Assembly: GCA_016841675.1 (NCBI GenBank)
Contig: JAENYQ010000005.1
Span: forward strand, 19,223-83,222
DNA length: 64,000 nucleotides
Source: Desulfotomaculum sp.
GTDB lineage: Bacteria > Bacillota > Desulfotomaculia > Desulfotomaculales > Desulfallaceae
Direction of reading: 5' to 3'
The notes beneath the pieces are model-generated. The model was given only the letters and a program-made list of their open reading frames with translations. It was not told the origin of the DNA and did not search any database. The translations under genes were made by a program, and so were the position numbers. Shown here in pieces: positions 8,523 to 20,643 of the stretch; within the stretch, counting starts at the first letter, position 1; each line of letters opens with the position of its first letter.

Positions 8523-8957
8523 TTGGAGAGGCCAGCACCCATACGTGATATAAACCAACAGTTTTCGCGCACGACCAGGATCATGGGCCTTATCGGGGCC
8601 TTAACGTTACCGGGAACGATTTTGTATCCCGGAGATCCGTTGATCCTGGGTTTTCTTGTGGGCGCTATTTTTGGTCTATTAAACGTTTTTTTCCTGGTGC
8701 GCAGGGTGAACACCCTGTCTGACTTGATGCTCAACAAAAAGGCTGACAACAAAAAAGCCAAATTTTTTATGCAAGCGGGTGTATGGCCCCGCTTTGGAAT
8801 GGTAGTAGCAATTTGCGCCTTTGCCAGTCAGGTTAGTTTCCTGAGCGTGGCCGGTGTCGGAGCCGGGCTGCTAATGCCCACGGTAATCACGGTGGTTGAC
8901 GCCAACCTGGCGTTGTACCGGTATTACGCGGCCCATGATGCCGTTGATAAGATATAG
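8523..8957 (+). CDS. atpI: ATP synthase subunit I
   Basis: AtpI helps assemble the c-ring of the ATP synthase. The product is about 144 residues with four hydrophobic segments and matches the family in size and place, just ahead of atpB. I prefer the TTG at 8523 (protein beginning MERPAPIRDIN) because GAGGGGAG lies about nine bases before it; the frame could also begin at GTG 8505, adding six residues, but that codon overlaps the ribosome site. Confidence 0.82.
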   Translation: MERPAPIRDINQQFSRTTRIMGLIGALTLPGTILYPGDPLILGFLVGAIFGLLNVFFLVRRVNTLSDLMLNKKADNKKAKFFMQAGVWPRFGMVVAICAFASQVSFLSVAGVGAGLLMPTVITVVDANLALYRYYAAHDAVDKI

Positions 8958-8993
8958 AGATAAAAATTTATTAAGAGAAAGGGGTGAGAAAAG

Positions 8994-9755
8994 TTGTCTG
9001 CTGCTGCTGAAGGACACGAAGCCCAAAGTCAGGATATCCTTGCCAAAGTGCACCACGATTTAAACGTCTGGAATTTTCCCGACAACGGGGATGTTGATTT
9101 TGGCTTTGGGCCGATAAACCTGAAGACCATTGTCATGACCTGGATCGCTATGATTCTGGTGATTATCTTTACCGTTTCCGCCACCAGGAACATGCAACTA
9201 AAACGGCCGGGCAAGCTCCAGTTGATGGTGGAGGAAGTGTTCCTGTTTTTACGGGGATTGGCTGTAGAAAACCTGGGTACCAAAAAGGCTAATTCCATGA
9301 TGTTCCTTGTTTTTAGTCTCTTTATTTACTTACTGTTCAGCAACCTCTTGGGCCTGGTGCCCACCATGATGTCCCCCACCGCAGACGTCAATACCACGCT
9401 GGGAATGTCCATATCGGTGTTTATCCTGGCGCAGGTGCTTGGTCTGTACTACAAAGGACTCGGTTATTTCAAGCACTTTGTGCAACCGTTCGTCTTCTTC
9501 CTGCCGATTAATATTGTTGAAGAACTGTCCAAGCCACTCACGCACGGCTTCCGGATATTCGGCAATATTTATGCCGGCGAAGTTCTAATCGCAGTGCTAC
9601 TGGGGTTAATCCCGATTACCGCCACTATCTTCGGCGGGTTCATCGCATCAGTGGTGTGGCTGTCATTTAGTATTTTTGTTGGCTTTGTTCAAGCATTTAT
9701 CTTTACCATGCTTACCATCGTTTATATATCCATGTCATCTGCCGAAAGCCACTAG
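8994..9755 (+). CDS. atpB: F0 sector ATP synthase subunit a
   Basis: Membrane subunit a, which forms the proton half-channels beside the c-ring. The 253-residue protein is highly hydrophobic. The conserved helix ELSKPLTHGFRIFGNIYAGE contains the essential arginine of the family. A TTG start at 8994 follows AAAGGGGTGAG. It is preceded by atpI and followed by atpE after 165 bases. Confidence 0.97.
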   Translation: MSAAAEGHEAQSQDILAKVHHDLNVWNFPDNGDVDFGFGPINLKTIVMTWIAMILVIIFTVSATRNMQLKRPGKLQLMVEEVFLFLRGLAVENLGTKKANSMMFLVFSLFIYLLFSNLLGLVPTMMSPTADVNTTLGMSISVFILAQVLGLYYKGLGYFKHFVQPFVFFLPINIVEELSKPLTHGFRIFGNIYAGEVLIAVLLGLIPITATIFGGFIASVVWLSFSIFVGFVQAFIFTMLTIVYISMSSAESH

Positions 9756-9905
9756 TGCATTAACGGTAAGCCGTTGGCAATTTAGGCTAAATACTTATTT
9801 GGTAACAATGAATTCCGTATTGCAGCATTAACTTACACTTGCCTATCACTCACTATATAAATGTGATATGCCACCACAATTTAATGTGTCAAAATTTTAG
9901 ACTGA

Positions 9906-10154
<249 letters not shown>

Positions 10155-10183
10155 CTCTGTCCTTTACGGACGTTGTGGTGAAA

Positions 10184-10260
10184 GGCGGCATAGCGGGTTT
10201 GGCGCCTAGAAGCTAAAAACCTGCTATCGCCTTCCTTTTGTCGCAAGGCAAAAGAAAGGC
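10184..10260. other. Two hairpins between atpE and atpF
   Basis: Stem one pairs GGCGGCATAGCGGGTTT (10184-10200) with AAACCTGCTATCGCC (about 10217-10231). Stem two pairs CCTTTTG with CAAAAGAAAGG just after. They probably protect the upstream mRNA, supporting the high subunit c output the ring needs. No T-run is present, so full termination is unlikely. Confidence 0.45.
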
Positions 10261-10280
10261 TAAAGGAAGGAGGGTAAGTT

Positions 10281-10787
10281 GTGGGAGGAATTTTAGATTC
10301 CCTAGGCATTAACCAAACGCTGGTGGCACAGGTTTTTAACTTTGTTTTATTGCTCATCTTCCTGCGTATCGTCGTTTATCCGCATATAGTTCGCATGCTG
10401 GATGAAAGGCAAAAATATATTGAAAACACGGTGAATGCAGCCGAAGAAGAGCGTAAACAGGCCGAGGATCTACGCCAACAATACCTGGCTGAAATGCAAA
10501 AATCCAAGGACGAGGCACGAGACATAATTCAGAAAGCGTCCAAAGCCGGTGAGGAACAGGCCCGCGAAATTATAGAGGCTGCCAAAGCTGAGTCCAACCG
10601 CATTAAGGAATCCGCTTTGGAGGATATAAACCGGGAGAAAGAGAAGGCTGTTTCAGAATTGCGCGAGCAGGTGGCTACTCTGTCCATCCTGGTTGCCAGT
10701 AAGATAGTCAATGAAAAAATTACTGCCGATATCCAGCGCGGTATGATTGATGAGTTTATTAAAGAGGCAGGCGATCTGCCATGCTAA
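10281..10787 (+). CDS. atpF: F0 sector ATP synthase subunit b
   Basis: Peripheral stalk subunit b, 168 residues: one N-terminal membrane helix (about 15-33) and a long charged coiled coil rich in Glu, Lys and Ala that reaches up to F1. The GTG start at 10281 follows AAGGAGGG. The last seven bases overlap atpH, consistent with coupled translation. Confidence 0.96.
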   Translation: MGGILDSLGINQTLVAQVFNFVLLLIFLRIVVYPHIVRMLDERQKYIENTVNAAEEERKQAEDLRQQYLAEMQKSKDEARDIIQKASKAGEEQAREIIEAAKAESNRIKESALEDINREKEKAVSELREQVATLSILVASKIVNEKITADIQRGMIDEFIKEAGDLPC

Positions 10788-11323
10788 AGGGGGCCGTGGC
10801 CGGGCGTTATGCGGAGGCCCTTTATGAGATAGCGGTCGAAAAAAAATTGATTAACCAGTTGGAAGAGGAACTCCAGGCAGTTGTACGTGTCTTTGAGGAA
10901 ACGACCCAGCTGAAAAAAATCCTTTTCCACCCCCGTATCACCGCCGCGCAGAAAAAAGAAGTATTGGCAGGCCTATTTGAGGGCCGCATTTCCGAGGTTG
11001 CGATAAATTTTTTGAACATGCTGGTGGACCGTCAGCGGGAGATTTACCTGACGGACATTATCGATTATTTTACCGATATGGCCAACAAGGGCCGCAACAT
11101 CAGCGACGTCAAGGTAACCTCGGCGGTGGAGCTAAGCGGTCAGGAAAAGAAAAAGCTTGCCGCTGCCATGGCCAAATCTACCGGCAAGCAGGTTAGGCTC
11201 AGTTATGATGTCGATCCGAAACTGCTGGGTGGCGTAGTTGTTCGCGTCGGTGACAAGGTTATCGACGGCAGCGTGATTGCCCGCCTGCAAACCCTGCGCG
11301 AGCACCTCAGGCAAATAAGTTAA
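10781..11323 (+). CDS. atpH: F1 sector ATP synthase subunit delta
   Basis: Delta subunit (OSCP), 180 residues, linking subunit b to the top of the alpha/beta ring. It has the expected N-terminal helical part (AGRYAEALYEIA) and the C-terminal DPKLLGGVVVRVGDKVIDGS motif. The ATG lies inside the atpF end. Confidence 0.97.
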   Translation: MLKGAVAGRYAEALYEIAVEKKLINQLEEELQAVVRVFEETTQLKKILFHPRITAAQKKEVLAGLFEGRISEVAINFLNMLVDRQREIYLTDIIDYFTDMANKGRNISDVKVTSAVELSGQEKKKLAAAMAKSTGKQVRLSYDVDPKLLGGVVVRVGDKVIDGSVIARLQTLREHLRQIS

Positions 11324-11345
11324 GTGGATAGGGGTGAAACAGTAG

Positions 11346-12854
<1,509 letters not shown>

Positions 12855-12893
12855 GCACCCGGCAGAGTATACAGCGAGGTGGTGAAATAGCAG

Positions 12894-13748
12894 ATGGCAA
12901 ATATACGCGACCTCCGACGCCGCATTAAAAGTATTAAGAATATCCAGCAGATTACCAAGGCCATGAAGGCGGTATCTGCGGGCAGAATGCGGCGCGCCCA
13001 GGAAGGTGTGCTGGCTGCCAGGCCTTTTGCGAAGCGGGTGCGCGACGTGTTGGGCCGGGTAGGGTCCGCCTCAGCGGGCATGAAGCACCCTCTGCTGGCC
13101 GTACGCGAGCCGAAGAAGGTGGCTTTCATCGTGGTCACAGCAGACCGCGGGCTGTGCGGGGGCTTTAATGCCAATATAATCAAAAAAGCAGTTTTAGAGA
13201 TGAAAAATTTCCCGAGCGTGGAAGTTGTGGCCATAGGCCGTAAAGTACGCGATTATTGCAAACGCCGTGATTACATCATCGCCAAGGAGTACGTAGGCAT
13301 TGGTGAAGCGGCGGACGCGGGGCTGGCCCGTCAGGTGGCCGGTTTCGTGATGGATAAATATAAGGCCGAGGAATACGACGCGGTTTACTTGGTATACAGC
13401 CAGTTTGTCAATGTATTGGTGCAAAAGCCGATGATTCATAAACTGTTGCCTGCCGAGCCCCCTGAAGGCGAGGGCGGTGGCGACAAGCTGGTAAACTATA
13501 TCTTTGAACCGGAAGCGGAAGACATCATGGGCAAATTGCTGCCGATGTACGTGGAAAACACCTTGTTCCAGGCCATGCTGGAAGCCAAGGCCGGCGAGCA
13601 CAGCGCCCGCATGACGGCCATGGATAATGCTACCAGCAGCGCTTCTGACATGATCGAAAGTTTAACGTTGTCCATGAACCGTGCCCGCCAGGCCGCCATT
13701 ACCAAGGAAATCTCCGAAATCGTCGGCGGTGCCGCCGCTCTGGAATAA
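12894..13748 (+). CDS. atpG: F1 sector ATP synthase subunit gamma
   Basis: Central rotor shaft, 284 residues. The N-terminal helix (RDLRRRIKSIKNIQQITKAM) and C-terminal helix (MTAMDNATSSASDMIESLTL onward) that form the coiled-coil shaft are intact, as is the TADRGLCGGFN motif. The ATG follows GAGGTGG. Confidence 0.98.
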   Translation: MANIRDLRRRIKSIKNIQQITKAMKAVSAGRMRRAQEGVLAARPFAKRVRDVLGRVGSASAGMKHPLLAVREPKKVAFIVVTADRGLCGGFNANIIKKAVLEMKNFPSVEVVAIGRKVRDYCKRRDYIIAKEYVGIGEAADAGLARQVAGFVMDKYKAEEYDAVYLVYSQFVNVLVQKPMIHKLLPAEPPEGEGGGDKLVNYIFEPEAEDIMGKLLPMYVENTLFQAMLEAKAGEHSARMTAMDNATSSASDMIESLTLSMNRARQAAITKEISEIVGGAAALE

Positions 13749-13763
13749 CACTCGGCGCGGCGT

Positions 13764-13790
13764 AGGGGCGGACGACTTCTGTCCGCCTGA
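13764..13790. repeat. Short GC hairpin between atpG and atpD
   Basis: GGCGGAC (13767-13773) pairs with GTCCGCC (13781-13787) around a seven-base loop, preceded by GTAGG. It resembles short extragenic palindromes common in bacterial genomes and sits within the operon without a T-run. Confidence 0.5.
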
Positions 13791-13799
13791 CAATTCTAA

Positions 13800-15263
<1,464 letters not shown>

Positions 15264-15265
15264 TT

Positions 15266-15670
15266 ATGGCGGACGAAAAACTGCAACGCCTGGAAATCGT
15301 CACACCCGTGCGTAAAGTGTATACCGAGGATGTGCGTATGGTGGTGTTGCCCGGCAGCGAGGGCGAGTTTGGCGTATTGCCCGACCACGCAGCGCTGGTT
15401 AGTGCTTTAAAAATAGGCGTTATCAGGGTACACCACGAAGGTAAAGTAACCAAAATCGCCGTCAGCGGTGGATTCGTAGAAGTGCGCGACAGCAAAGTAA
15501 CTGTCCTGGCCAACTCCGCAGAGCGCCAGGACCAGATCGATGTAGATCGCGCAACTGCTGCTAAAGAGCGGGCTGAACAGCGCTTGGCTGCACAAGGGAC
15601 GGATGTAGACGTAATCCGGGCCGAGATGGCACTAAAGCGCGCTGTCAACCGCCTAAAAAGCGTAGGCTAA
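15266..15670 (+). CDS. atpC: F1 sector ATP synthase subunit epsilon
   Basis: Epsilon subunit, 134 residues: an N-terminal beta sandwich (GSEGEFGVLPDHAALVSAL) and a C-terminal helical hairpin that regulates hydrolysis. The ATG lies two bases after atpD, so translation is coupled. It is the last gene of the operon and a strong hairpin follows. Confidence 0.97.
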   Translation: MADEKLQRLEIVTPVRKVYTEDVRMVVLPGSEGEFGVLPDHAALVSALKIGVIRVHHEGKVTKIAVSGGFVEVRDSKVTVLANSAERQDQIDVDRATAAKERAEQRLAAQGTDVDVIRAEMALKRAVNRLKSVG

Positions 15671-15692
15671 GGTCAAACAAAGTAAAAAGGGG

Positions 15693-15729
15693 ACAGGCTA
15701 CTTTTTTGACTTTTGAAAAAGTAGCCTGT
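15693..15729 (+). terminator. Terminator-like hairpin after atpC
   Basis: Fourteen-bp stem ACAGGCTACTTTTT / AAAAAGTAGCCTGT. The T-run sits in the stem, as in several other intergenic hairpins here (25343, 51912), which form a repeat family with GGGGACAGGC ends. Confidence 0.6.
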
Positions 15730-15737
15730 TGCTAACC

Positions 15738-15813
15738 AGGGGTCAGGCTCTTAACTTATTAACTTATTGGCGAAGTTCAGCCAATAAGTTAATAAGTTAA
15801 GAGCCTGACCCCT
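15738..15813. repeat. Perfect 34-bp palindrome, GGGGTCAGGC family (copy 2)
   Basis: Arms of 34 bases pair without mismatch around the loop GAAGTTCA. Each arm holds AGGGGTCAGGCTC followed by two TTAACTTATT-type blocks and GGC. It lies between the atp operon and murA. Confidence 0.9.
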
Positions 15814-15909
15814 ATGTGTATGTTCAAGTAATAACCTGGTAACAATTACTAATAGAATTTTTAAAAGAAATGTTATGAAATATATTGATATGCTTTGAGG
15901 GGGGATTCG

Positions 15910-17163
15910 GTGCAACATCTAGTTATACGCGGTGGCAGGCCATTGTCAGGCACGGTGCGGATTAGCGGTTCCAAAAACGCTGTTTTGCCCATTATTGCCG
16001 CCTCACTACTCCCTAATTCCCCCTGTACCCTGGTAGACATTCCAGATTTGGCTGATGTACAAACCATTTGCCAGGTGCTGGTTCACCTGGGTGCAGAAAT
16101 TGAGCGCAGCGGCAGTAACCTGGTGATACATCCGCCAGAAAAACCTGCTACCGAGGCACCCTATGATTTTGTGCGCCAAATGAGGGCATCATTTTTAGTT
16201 ATGGGTCCCCTGCTGGCCCGCACCGGTCAAGCCACCGTATCCCTGCCCGGCGGGTGCGCCATCGGCAGCCGCCCCATTGACCTGCACTTAAAGGGTATGA
16301 ACATGCTGGGTGCAGAAATTGAATATGGTTACGGCTGCGTGCGGACAATAGCCGGTGCAAACGGATTACAGGGCGAACGCATCTATCTGGACTTCCCCAG
16401 CGTGGGGGCAACCGAAAACATTATGATGGCAGCATCCCTGGCCAGCGGGAAAACCGTAATCGAAAACGCGGCTGAAGAACCGGAAGTTGTAGATTTGGCC
16501 AACTTCCTAAATGCCATGGGTGCTAAAGTTAAAGGCGCCGGCACCAAAGTGATTAAGATTACCGGTGTAACAGAACTCCAAGGGGTTAAATATTCCGTTA
16601 TCCCGGATCGGATCGAAGCCGGCACATTTATGGTAGCGGCAGCCATAACCGGTGGCGATGTTCTGGTGGAGAATGTAATCATAGACCATGTTAAACCTCT
16701 AATTGCCAAACTGGGCGAGATGGGTGTAACAGTTAATGAAGAAAACGGTGGTATACGCGTGGTGGGATGTGATGTATGTAGGGCCGTGGATGTCAAAACC
16801 ATGCCCTACCCCGGTTTCCCCACCGACCTGCAACCTCAGATTATGGCCCTGCTGGCAGTCTCCCGGGGTACTGGTATAGTAACCGAAACCGTTTTTGAAA
16901 ACCGCTTTATGCACGTGAATGAATTAAAACGTATGGGCGCCCGGATCAAAGTGGTCAGCGCCGGCCGCAGTGCCGTGATACAAGGGCCAGTCAACCTAAG
17001 CAGTACTTATGTCAAAGCCACCGACTTGCGGGCCGGAGCGGCCCTGGTGTTAGCCGGCCTCAAGGCCGGCGGTGAAACCACGGTGGGCAACGTACATCAC
17101 ATTCTGCGAGGCTATGAACACCTGGTAGAAAAATTACGGGGACTTGGCGCCGATATAAACTAA
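15910..17163 (+). CDS. murA: UDP-N-acetylglucosamine 1-carboxyvinyltransferase
   Basis: First committed step of peptidoglycan synthesis: transfers enolpyruvate from PEP to UDP-GlcNAc in the cytoplasm. About 417 residues from the GTG at 15910, which follows GAGGGGGG; a TTG at 15895 in the same frame overlaps that site and is less likely. The SGSKNAVLP start motif, the catalytic cysteine in [10 protein letters not shown] (Cys116) and the FPTDLQPQ motif are intact; the cysteine form is fosfomycin-sensitive. As in many Firmicutes, it precedes spoIID. Confidence 0.96.
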   Translation: MQHLVIRGGRPLSGTVRISGSKNAVLPIIAASLLPNSPCTLVDIPDLADVQTICQVLVHLGAEIERSGSNLVIHPPEKPATEAPYDFVRQMRASFLVMGPLLARTGQATVSLPGGCAIGSRPIDLHLKGMNMLGAEIEYGYGCVRTIAGANGLQGERIYLDFPSVGATENIMMAASLASGKTVIENAAEEPEVVDLANFLNAMGAKVKGAGTKVIKITGVTELQGVKYSVIPDRIEAGTFMVAAAITGGDVLVENVIIDHVKPLIAKLGEMGVTVNEENGGIRVVGCDVCRAVDVKTMPYPGFPTDLQPQIMALLAVSRGTGIVTETVFENRFMHVNELKRMGARIKVVSAGRSAVIQGPVNLSSTYVKATDLRAGAALVLAGLKAGGETTVGNVHHILRGYEHLVEKLRGLGADIN

Positions 17164-17166
17164 GGC

Positions 17167-17275
17167 GACGGGGTCAGGCTCTTAACTTATTAACTTATTG
17201 GCTGAATTTCGCCAATAAGTTAATAAGTTAAGAGCCTGACCCCGTCTTTGCAAATAAGTTAAGAGCCTGACCCCT
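17167..17275. repeat. Perfect 36-bp palindrome plus extra half arm, GGGGTCAGGC family (copy 3)
   Basis: Arms 17167-17202 and 17211-17246 pair perfectly around TGAATTTC. A further partial right arm (17251-17275, AATAAGTTAAGAGCCTGACC then CCT) follows directly, as if a second copy had been added and trimmed. It lies right after the murA stop. Confidence 0.9.
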
Positions 17276-17360
17276 TTGGGAATAATAGGTAATAATTAGT
17301 GTAGCTCGCGCATAGATCTATGCATGAGAACAAGCTTTATTTACCAGAGGGTGGGCTTAA

Positions 17361-18308
17361 ATGCGTAAGATTTTTTTAATTACATTATTATTAGCTTTGC
17401 TGTTAATCCTGGGTCTGCCCTATATTACCAACCGGGCAGCGGAACCGCCAATACGGGATGAGGGTACCGTGGTGCGGCTCTATAGGCATGATATTAACGA
17501 AGTGGAAGTAATCCCTTTAGATGAATATATAACCGGTGTGGTGGCCGCTGAAATGCCGGCGGAGTTTCCCATTGAGGCATTAAAGGCCCAGGCGGTAGCG
17601 GCCCGGACTTATATTGTCAAGCGAATGATTGCCGGCGGTGTAAGTAATAGCTGCCATCCTGGTGCTGACACATGCGACGAACCATCGCACGCTCAGGCCT
17701 GGTTGTCTCATAATGTTTTAAAAGAGCGCTGGGGCACGCTTAAGTATTATCATTACTATTATAAAGTCCGCATGGCAGTGGACGATACCAGTGGAGAAAT
17801 CATCACCTTTCAAGGCCAGCCCATTGATCCGGTTTTTCACTCTTCCTGCGGCGGACACACTGAAAACTCTGAAGATGTATGGAAGTTTGAAGTGCCATAC
17901 CTGCGGGGAGTGGACTGCCCGCATGATGCAATGCCCGAACCGGTACGCAGCGTTACTTTACCATTGGCCGGAGTTGAAAAAGCCCTGGGGGTGACTCTGA
18001 GTACCACGGCCGCATCCGGAGGGGGGAGTCTGTTTAAGGTAGTGGAAACCACCTCCACCGGCAGACCAAAAATAGTGTTAGCAGGTGAAAACCCTATTTC
18101 TGCTGCTGATTTACGCCAAAAGCTGGGCCTGCGTTCCACGAATTTTACCTGGAATCTGGATAAGGACCAGATTACCTTTAAAACAACCGGTTACGGCCAC
18201 GGTGTTGGCATGTGTCAGTACGGCGCTCGGGGGCTGGCGGATCATGGTAAAAACTATAAAGAAATACTAAAACACTATTACACAAACGTAGCAATTAGCA
18301 AATTATAA
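17361..18308 (+). CDS. spoIID: Stage II sporulation protein D
   Basis: Membrane-anchored lytic transglycosylase of the engulfment complex in the mother cell. The 315-residue protein has an N-terminal membrane anchor (about 4-22), the conserved IPLDEYITGVVAAEMPAEFP segment with the catalytic glutamate, QAVAARTY, the SCGGHTE motif and the C-terminal GYGHGVGMCQYGARGLAD signature. The ATG follows GAGGGTGGG. The murA-spoIID order is conserved in spore formers. Confidence 0.96.
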   Translation: MRKIFLITLLLALLLILGLPYITNRAAEPPIRDEGTVVRLYRHDINEVEVIPLDEYITGVVAAEMPAEFPIEALKAQAVAARTYIVKRMIAGGVSNSCHPGADTCDEPSHAQAWLSHNVLKERWGTLKYYHYYYKVRMAVDDTSGEIITFQGQPIDPVFHSSCGGHTENSEDVWKFEVPYLRGVDCPHDAMPEPVRSVTLPLAGVEKALGVTLSTTAASGGGSLFKVVETTSTGRPKIVLAGENPISAADLRQKLGLRSTNFTWNLDKDQITFKTTGYGHGVGMCQYGARGLADHGKNYKEILKHYYTNVAISKL

Positions 18309-18465
18309 CAGGTATATGATACACCTTCACTATTCATTACTATAAAGAAATGCTGGGTATTTTGGAGAGTAATGAAAAAGTTAATTAATATAGCAAATAG
18401 CCAAGATTGTCATTCTAACTTCAATTGCGGCGAATTATATCCATCCCTAAAGTCCATAATAAAAT

Positions 18466-18528
18466 AGGTACTGGCACTCCTGTCGTTCGAGAATGCAGGT
18501 GTCGAATTTAAGGATTGTCAGGCACCTG
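18466..18528. repeat. Inverted pair of REP-like repeats
   Basis: AGGTACTGGCACTCC (18466-18480) faces an inverted copy ending GGCACCTG (18501-18528). The inverted copy, read on the other strand, gives GTGCC...ATCCTTAAATTCGAC, close to the REP at 37379-37406. Confidence 0.6.
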
Positions 18529-18548
18529 TAAAAAACGGGGGTGGATAT

Positions 18549-18713
18549 ATGTGGCCGTTTAAAAACAGATTAAAGGACCAGGATGCACTGGAAAGATACC
18601 GCCGCTGGCTGAGGCGCTGGCTGTTTAATGGTCAGAATGAAAGGAAACGGTCCCCGACAAACTTTCGTGTGTGGGGATCGGTTCTTTTTACCCTTCAAAA
18701 ATTTAGATTTTAG
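18549..18713 (+). CDS. Short unknown ORF between spoIID and spoIIID
   Basis: Fifty-four residues from an ATG with a good GGGGGTGG site, starting MWPFKNRLKD and continuing with a basic, Trp-rich stretch (ERYRRWLRRWLF). The second half overlaps a terminator hairpin and looks non-coding. In many relatives a membrane M23 peptidase (SpoIIQ-like) sits at this place, so this may be the cytoplasmic start of a lost gene. I do not recognise it and it may not be made. Confidence 0.35.
   Translation: MWPFKNRLKDQDALERYRRWLRRWLFNGQNERKRSPTNFRVWGSVLFTLQKFRF
18649..18690 (+). terminator. Probable terminator
   Basis: GGTCCCC (18649) pairs with GGGGATC (18673-18679), extended by GAC/GTG, and is followed by TTCTTTTT. 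It lies inside the 3' half of the short ORF at 18549, upstream of spoIIID. Confidence 0.5.
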
Positions 18714-18913
18714 AAATGATTATGATTAGAGGCATCTGTTAAGTTATTTTAAAACACAATTAGTCAAAATCTTTCTTAGTCTGGTAAGTACACTTATTTT
18801 TTAACAAAAATGCGTAGTATATAAACCATTTTAAGAATAATCTGAAAGCATTTATCCATAGCTCCGGCATATAATGTTATATGTTTTTCCTAAATGCCCG
18901 GGGAGGTAAGCCA

Positions 18914-19162
18914 ATGCAGGAGTATATTCAGAAACGGGTGCTGGAAATATGCACCTACATCCTGGAAACCCAGGCCACCGTGCGCCAGGCAGCCCAGCTG
19001 TTTGACGTCAGCAAAAGCACTGTACACAAGGATATGACAGAAAGACTGCCTTCATTGAACAAGGAACTGGCCAACCAGGTGCGAAAAGTTTTGGAATACA
19101 ATAAATCTGAGAGACATCTGCGTGGTGGAGAAGCCACCAGGAAGAAATACCGTCAAAAATAA
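18914..19162 (+). CDS. spoIIID: Sporulation transcriptional regulator SpoIIID
   Basis: Small DNA-binding regulator active in the mother cell, switching genes from the sigma-E to the sigma-K phase. The 82-residue protein has a helix-turn-helix (ATVRQAAQLFDVSKSTVHKD) and a basic tail (ATRKKYRQK), both typical. The ATG at 18914 follows GGGGAGGTAAG; an in-frame start at 18881 would add 11 residues without a ribosome site. Confidence 0.96.
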   Translation: MQEYIQKRVLEICTYILETQATVRQAAQLFDVSKSTVHKDMTERLPSLNKELANQVRKVLEYNKSERHLRGGEATRKKYRQK

Positions 19163-19258
19163 TATATATTTGAAAAACTTGAAGGATTTTGTCCCCCTAA
19201 GTAGAAATTAATACCAGAATTCTATGGACCAGAAAATTATTTAAAAGGGGACAAGTTC

Positions 19259-20311
19259 ATGTTCCATATGAATACCGATATCGGCATCGACTTGGGCACA
19301 GCGAATATAATCGTATTCGTTAAAGGCCGGGGCATTGTGCTTAAAGAACCATCTGTAGTGGCACTAGATAAAACCTCGGGCAAGGTAATAGCGGTAGGCT
19401 CTCAGGCCAGGCGCATGCTGGGCCGCACCCCGGGCAATATCGTGGCTATCCGGCCGTTAAGAGACGGTGTGATAGCCGATTACGATGTTACGGAAAAAAT
19501 GCTGCGTTATTTTATTGATAAAGCTGTCGGCAGACGGTTGATGTTTAAACCAAGGGTCATGGTATGTATCCCTTCCGGTGTCACCGGGGTAGAGGAGCGG
19601 GCGGTCAGACAGGCCACGATTCAAGCCGGTGCACGCCAGGCCCACGTAATTGAGGAACCTCTGGCGGCTGCCCTGGGTGCGGGACTGGATATTTCGCAGC
19701 CCGGTGGCACTATGGTGGTGGACATTGGCGGTGGAACTACCGATGTAGCCGTACTTTCCTTGGGCGGCATTGTAAACAGCCTTTCCTTGCGCTTAGGCGG
19801 GGACAAGTTCGATGAGGCTATAACAAAATTTGTACGCCGGGAATTTAATTTGGCTATCGGCGAACGAACCGCCGAAGAGATAAAAATGGAGGTGGCCGAC
19901 GCCTATCCCAACGGAGGATCACCGCTTGCGCTGCAAGTCCGCGGTAGGGATTTAATTAACGGAATGCCCAAGGAAATAACGGTTACCAGTGATCAAATAT
20001 ATGAGGCGATAAAAGAAAATTTGGTCTCGGTGGTGGGTGCGGTGAAAGAGGTGCTGGAATGTACACCACCGGAATTAGCCGCGGATATTGTGGACAAAGG
20101 TATTGTGCTCACCGGTGGAGGTGCGCTGCTCAGAGGGTTTGATACCCTGATTAGTAACGAAACCGGGCTAAACGCTTTTCTGGCCGAAGACCCGCTCTCC
20201 TGCGTTGCCGTAGGGACCGGTCGTGCGTTGACCATGTTAAATGTTCTTAACGCGCAGCACAAAAGAAGATTAATCAGGAAAGCCATCAGACAGAAAATAT
20301 ACGCCGGTTAA
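19259..20311 (+). CDS. mbl: MreB-like actin homologue
   Basis: Cytoskeletal, ATP-binding actin homologue that organises cell-wall synthesis along the cylinder. The 350-residue protein carries the phosphate-binding IGIDLGTANI, VVDIGGGTTDVAVLS and LTGGGALLRG motifs. Its place immediately after spoIIID is that of mbl in Bacillus, hence the name; sequence alone would also allow mreB. The ATG at 19259 follows GGGGAC. Confidence 0.9.
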   Translation: MFHMNTDIGIDLGTANIIVFVKGRGIVLKEPSVVALDKTSGKVIAVGSQARRMLGRTPGNIVAIRPLRDGVIADYDVTEKMLRYFIDKAVGRRLMFKPRVMVCIPSGVTGVEERAVRQATIQAGARQAHVIEEPLAAALGAGLDISQPGGTMVVDIGGGTTDVAVLSLGGIVNSLSLRLGGDKFDEAITKFVRREFNLAIGERTAEEIKMEVADAYPNGGSPLALQVRGRDLINGMPKEITVTSDQIYEAIKENLVSVVGAVKEVLECTPPELAADIVDKGIVLTGGGALLRGFDTLISNETGLNAFLAEDPLSCVAVGTGRALTMLNVLNAQHKRRLIRKAIRQKIYAG

Positions 20312-20339
20312 TAAATAAAAGAACTTTAGAAACCAAGAC

Positions 20340-20369
20340 TGTCATTCTAAACGTAGCAAAGAATCTTAG
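20340..20369. repeat. GTCATTCT/GAAGAATCT repeat, single copy
   Basis: TGTCATTCTAAACGTAGCAA followed by AGAATCTTAG, related to the copies at 3584-3630 and 8339-8412. It lies 28 bases after mbl. Confidence 0.55.
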
Positions 20370-20464
20370 TATTTAAGCGGCTTTAGGGAATATCATTCAC
20401 TTTAAGTGGCCTCATAGGCTGCTTTTTTTTAAAAAATATGCCTGTTCCCTACCATTTTTAGCGT

Positions 20465-20493
20465 GGAACAAAACTGTTGGCGTTGTCGTCATA
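20465..20493 (+). promoter_or_regulatory. Candidate ECF promoter before the SLH subtilase
   Basis: GGAAC (20465-20469), 18 bases, then GTCATA (20488-20493). The -35 and spacer match the GGAAC-N18-GTCWAA set found around the local sigma gene; the -10 deviates by one base. The gene begins about 150 bases downstream. Confidence 0.45.
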
Positions 20494-20643
20494 TAAATTA
20501 TGGAATTACTGGCATGTTCAGATGGTTATTGCCAAAAGGAAAGTATACTTTTCCTGTCGAAATGTTAGACATAGAAAACTCCTTATCCGCGAAAGAAGAA
20601 GGCGCAATGGGAGGTTTTCTTTTGCGTACCGCAAGACCAGGAG

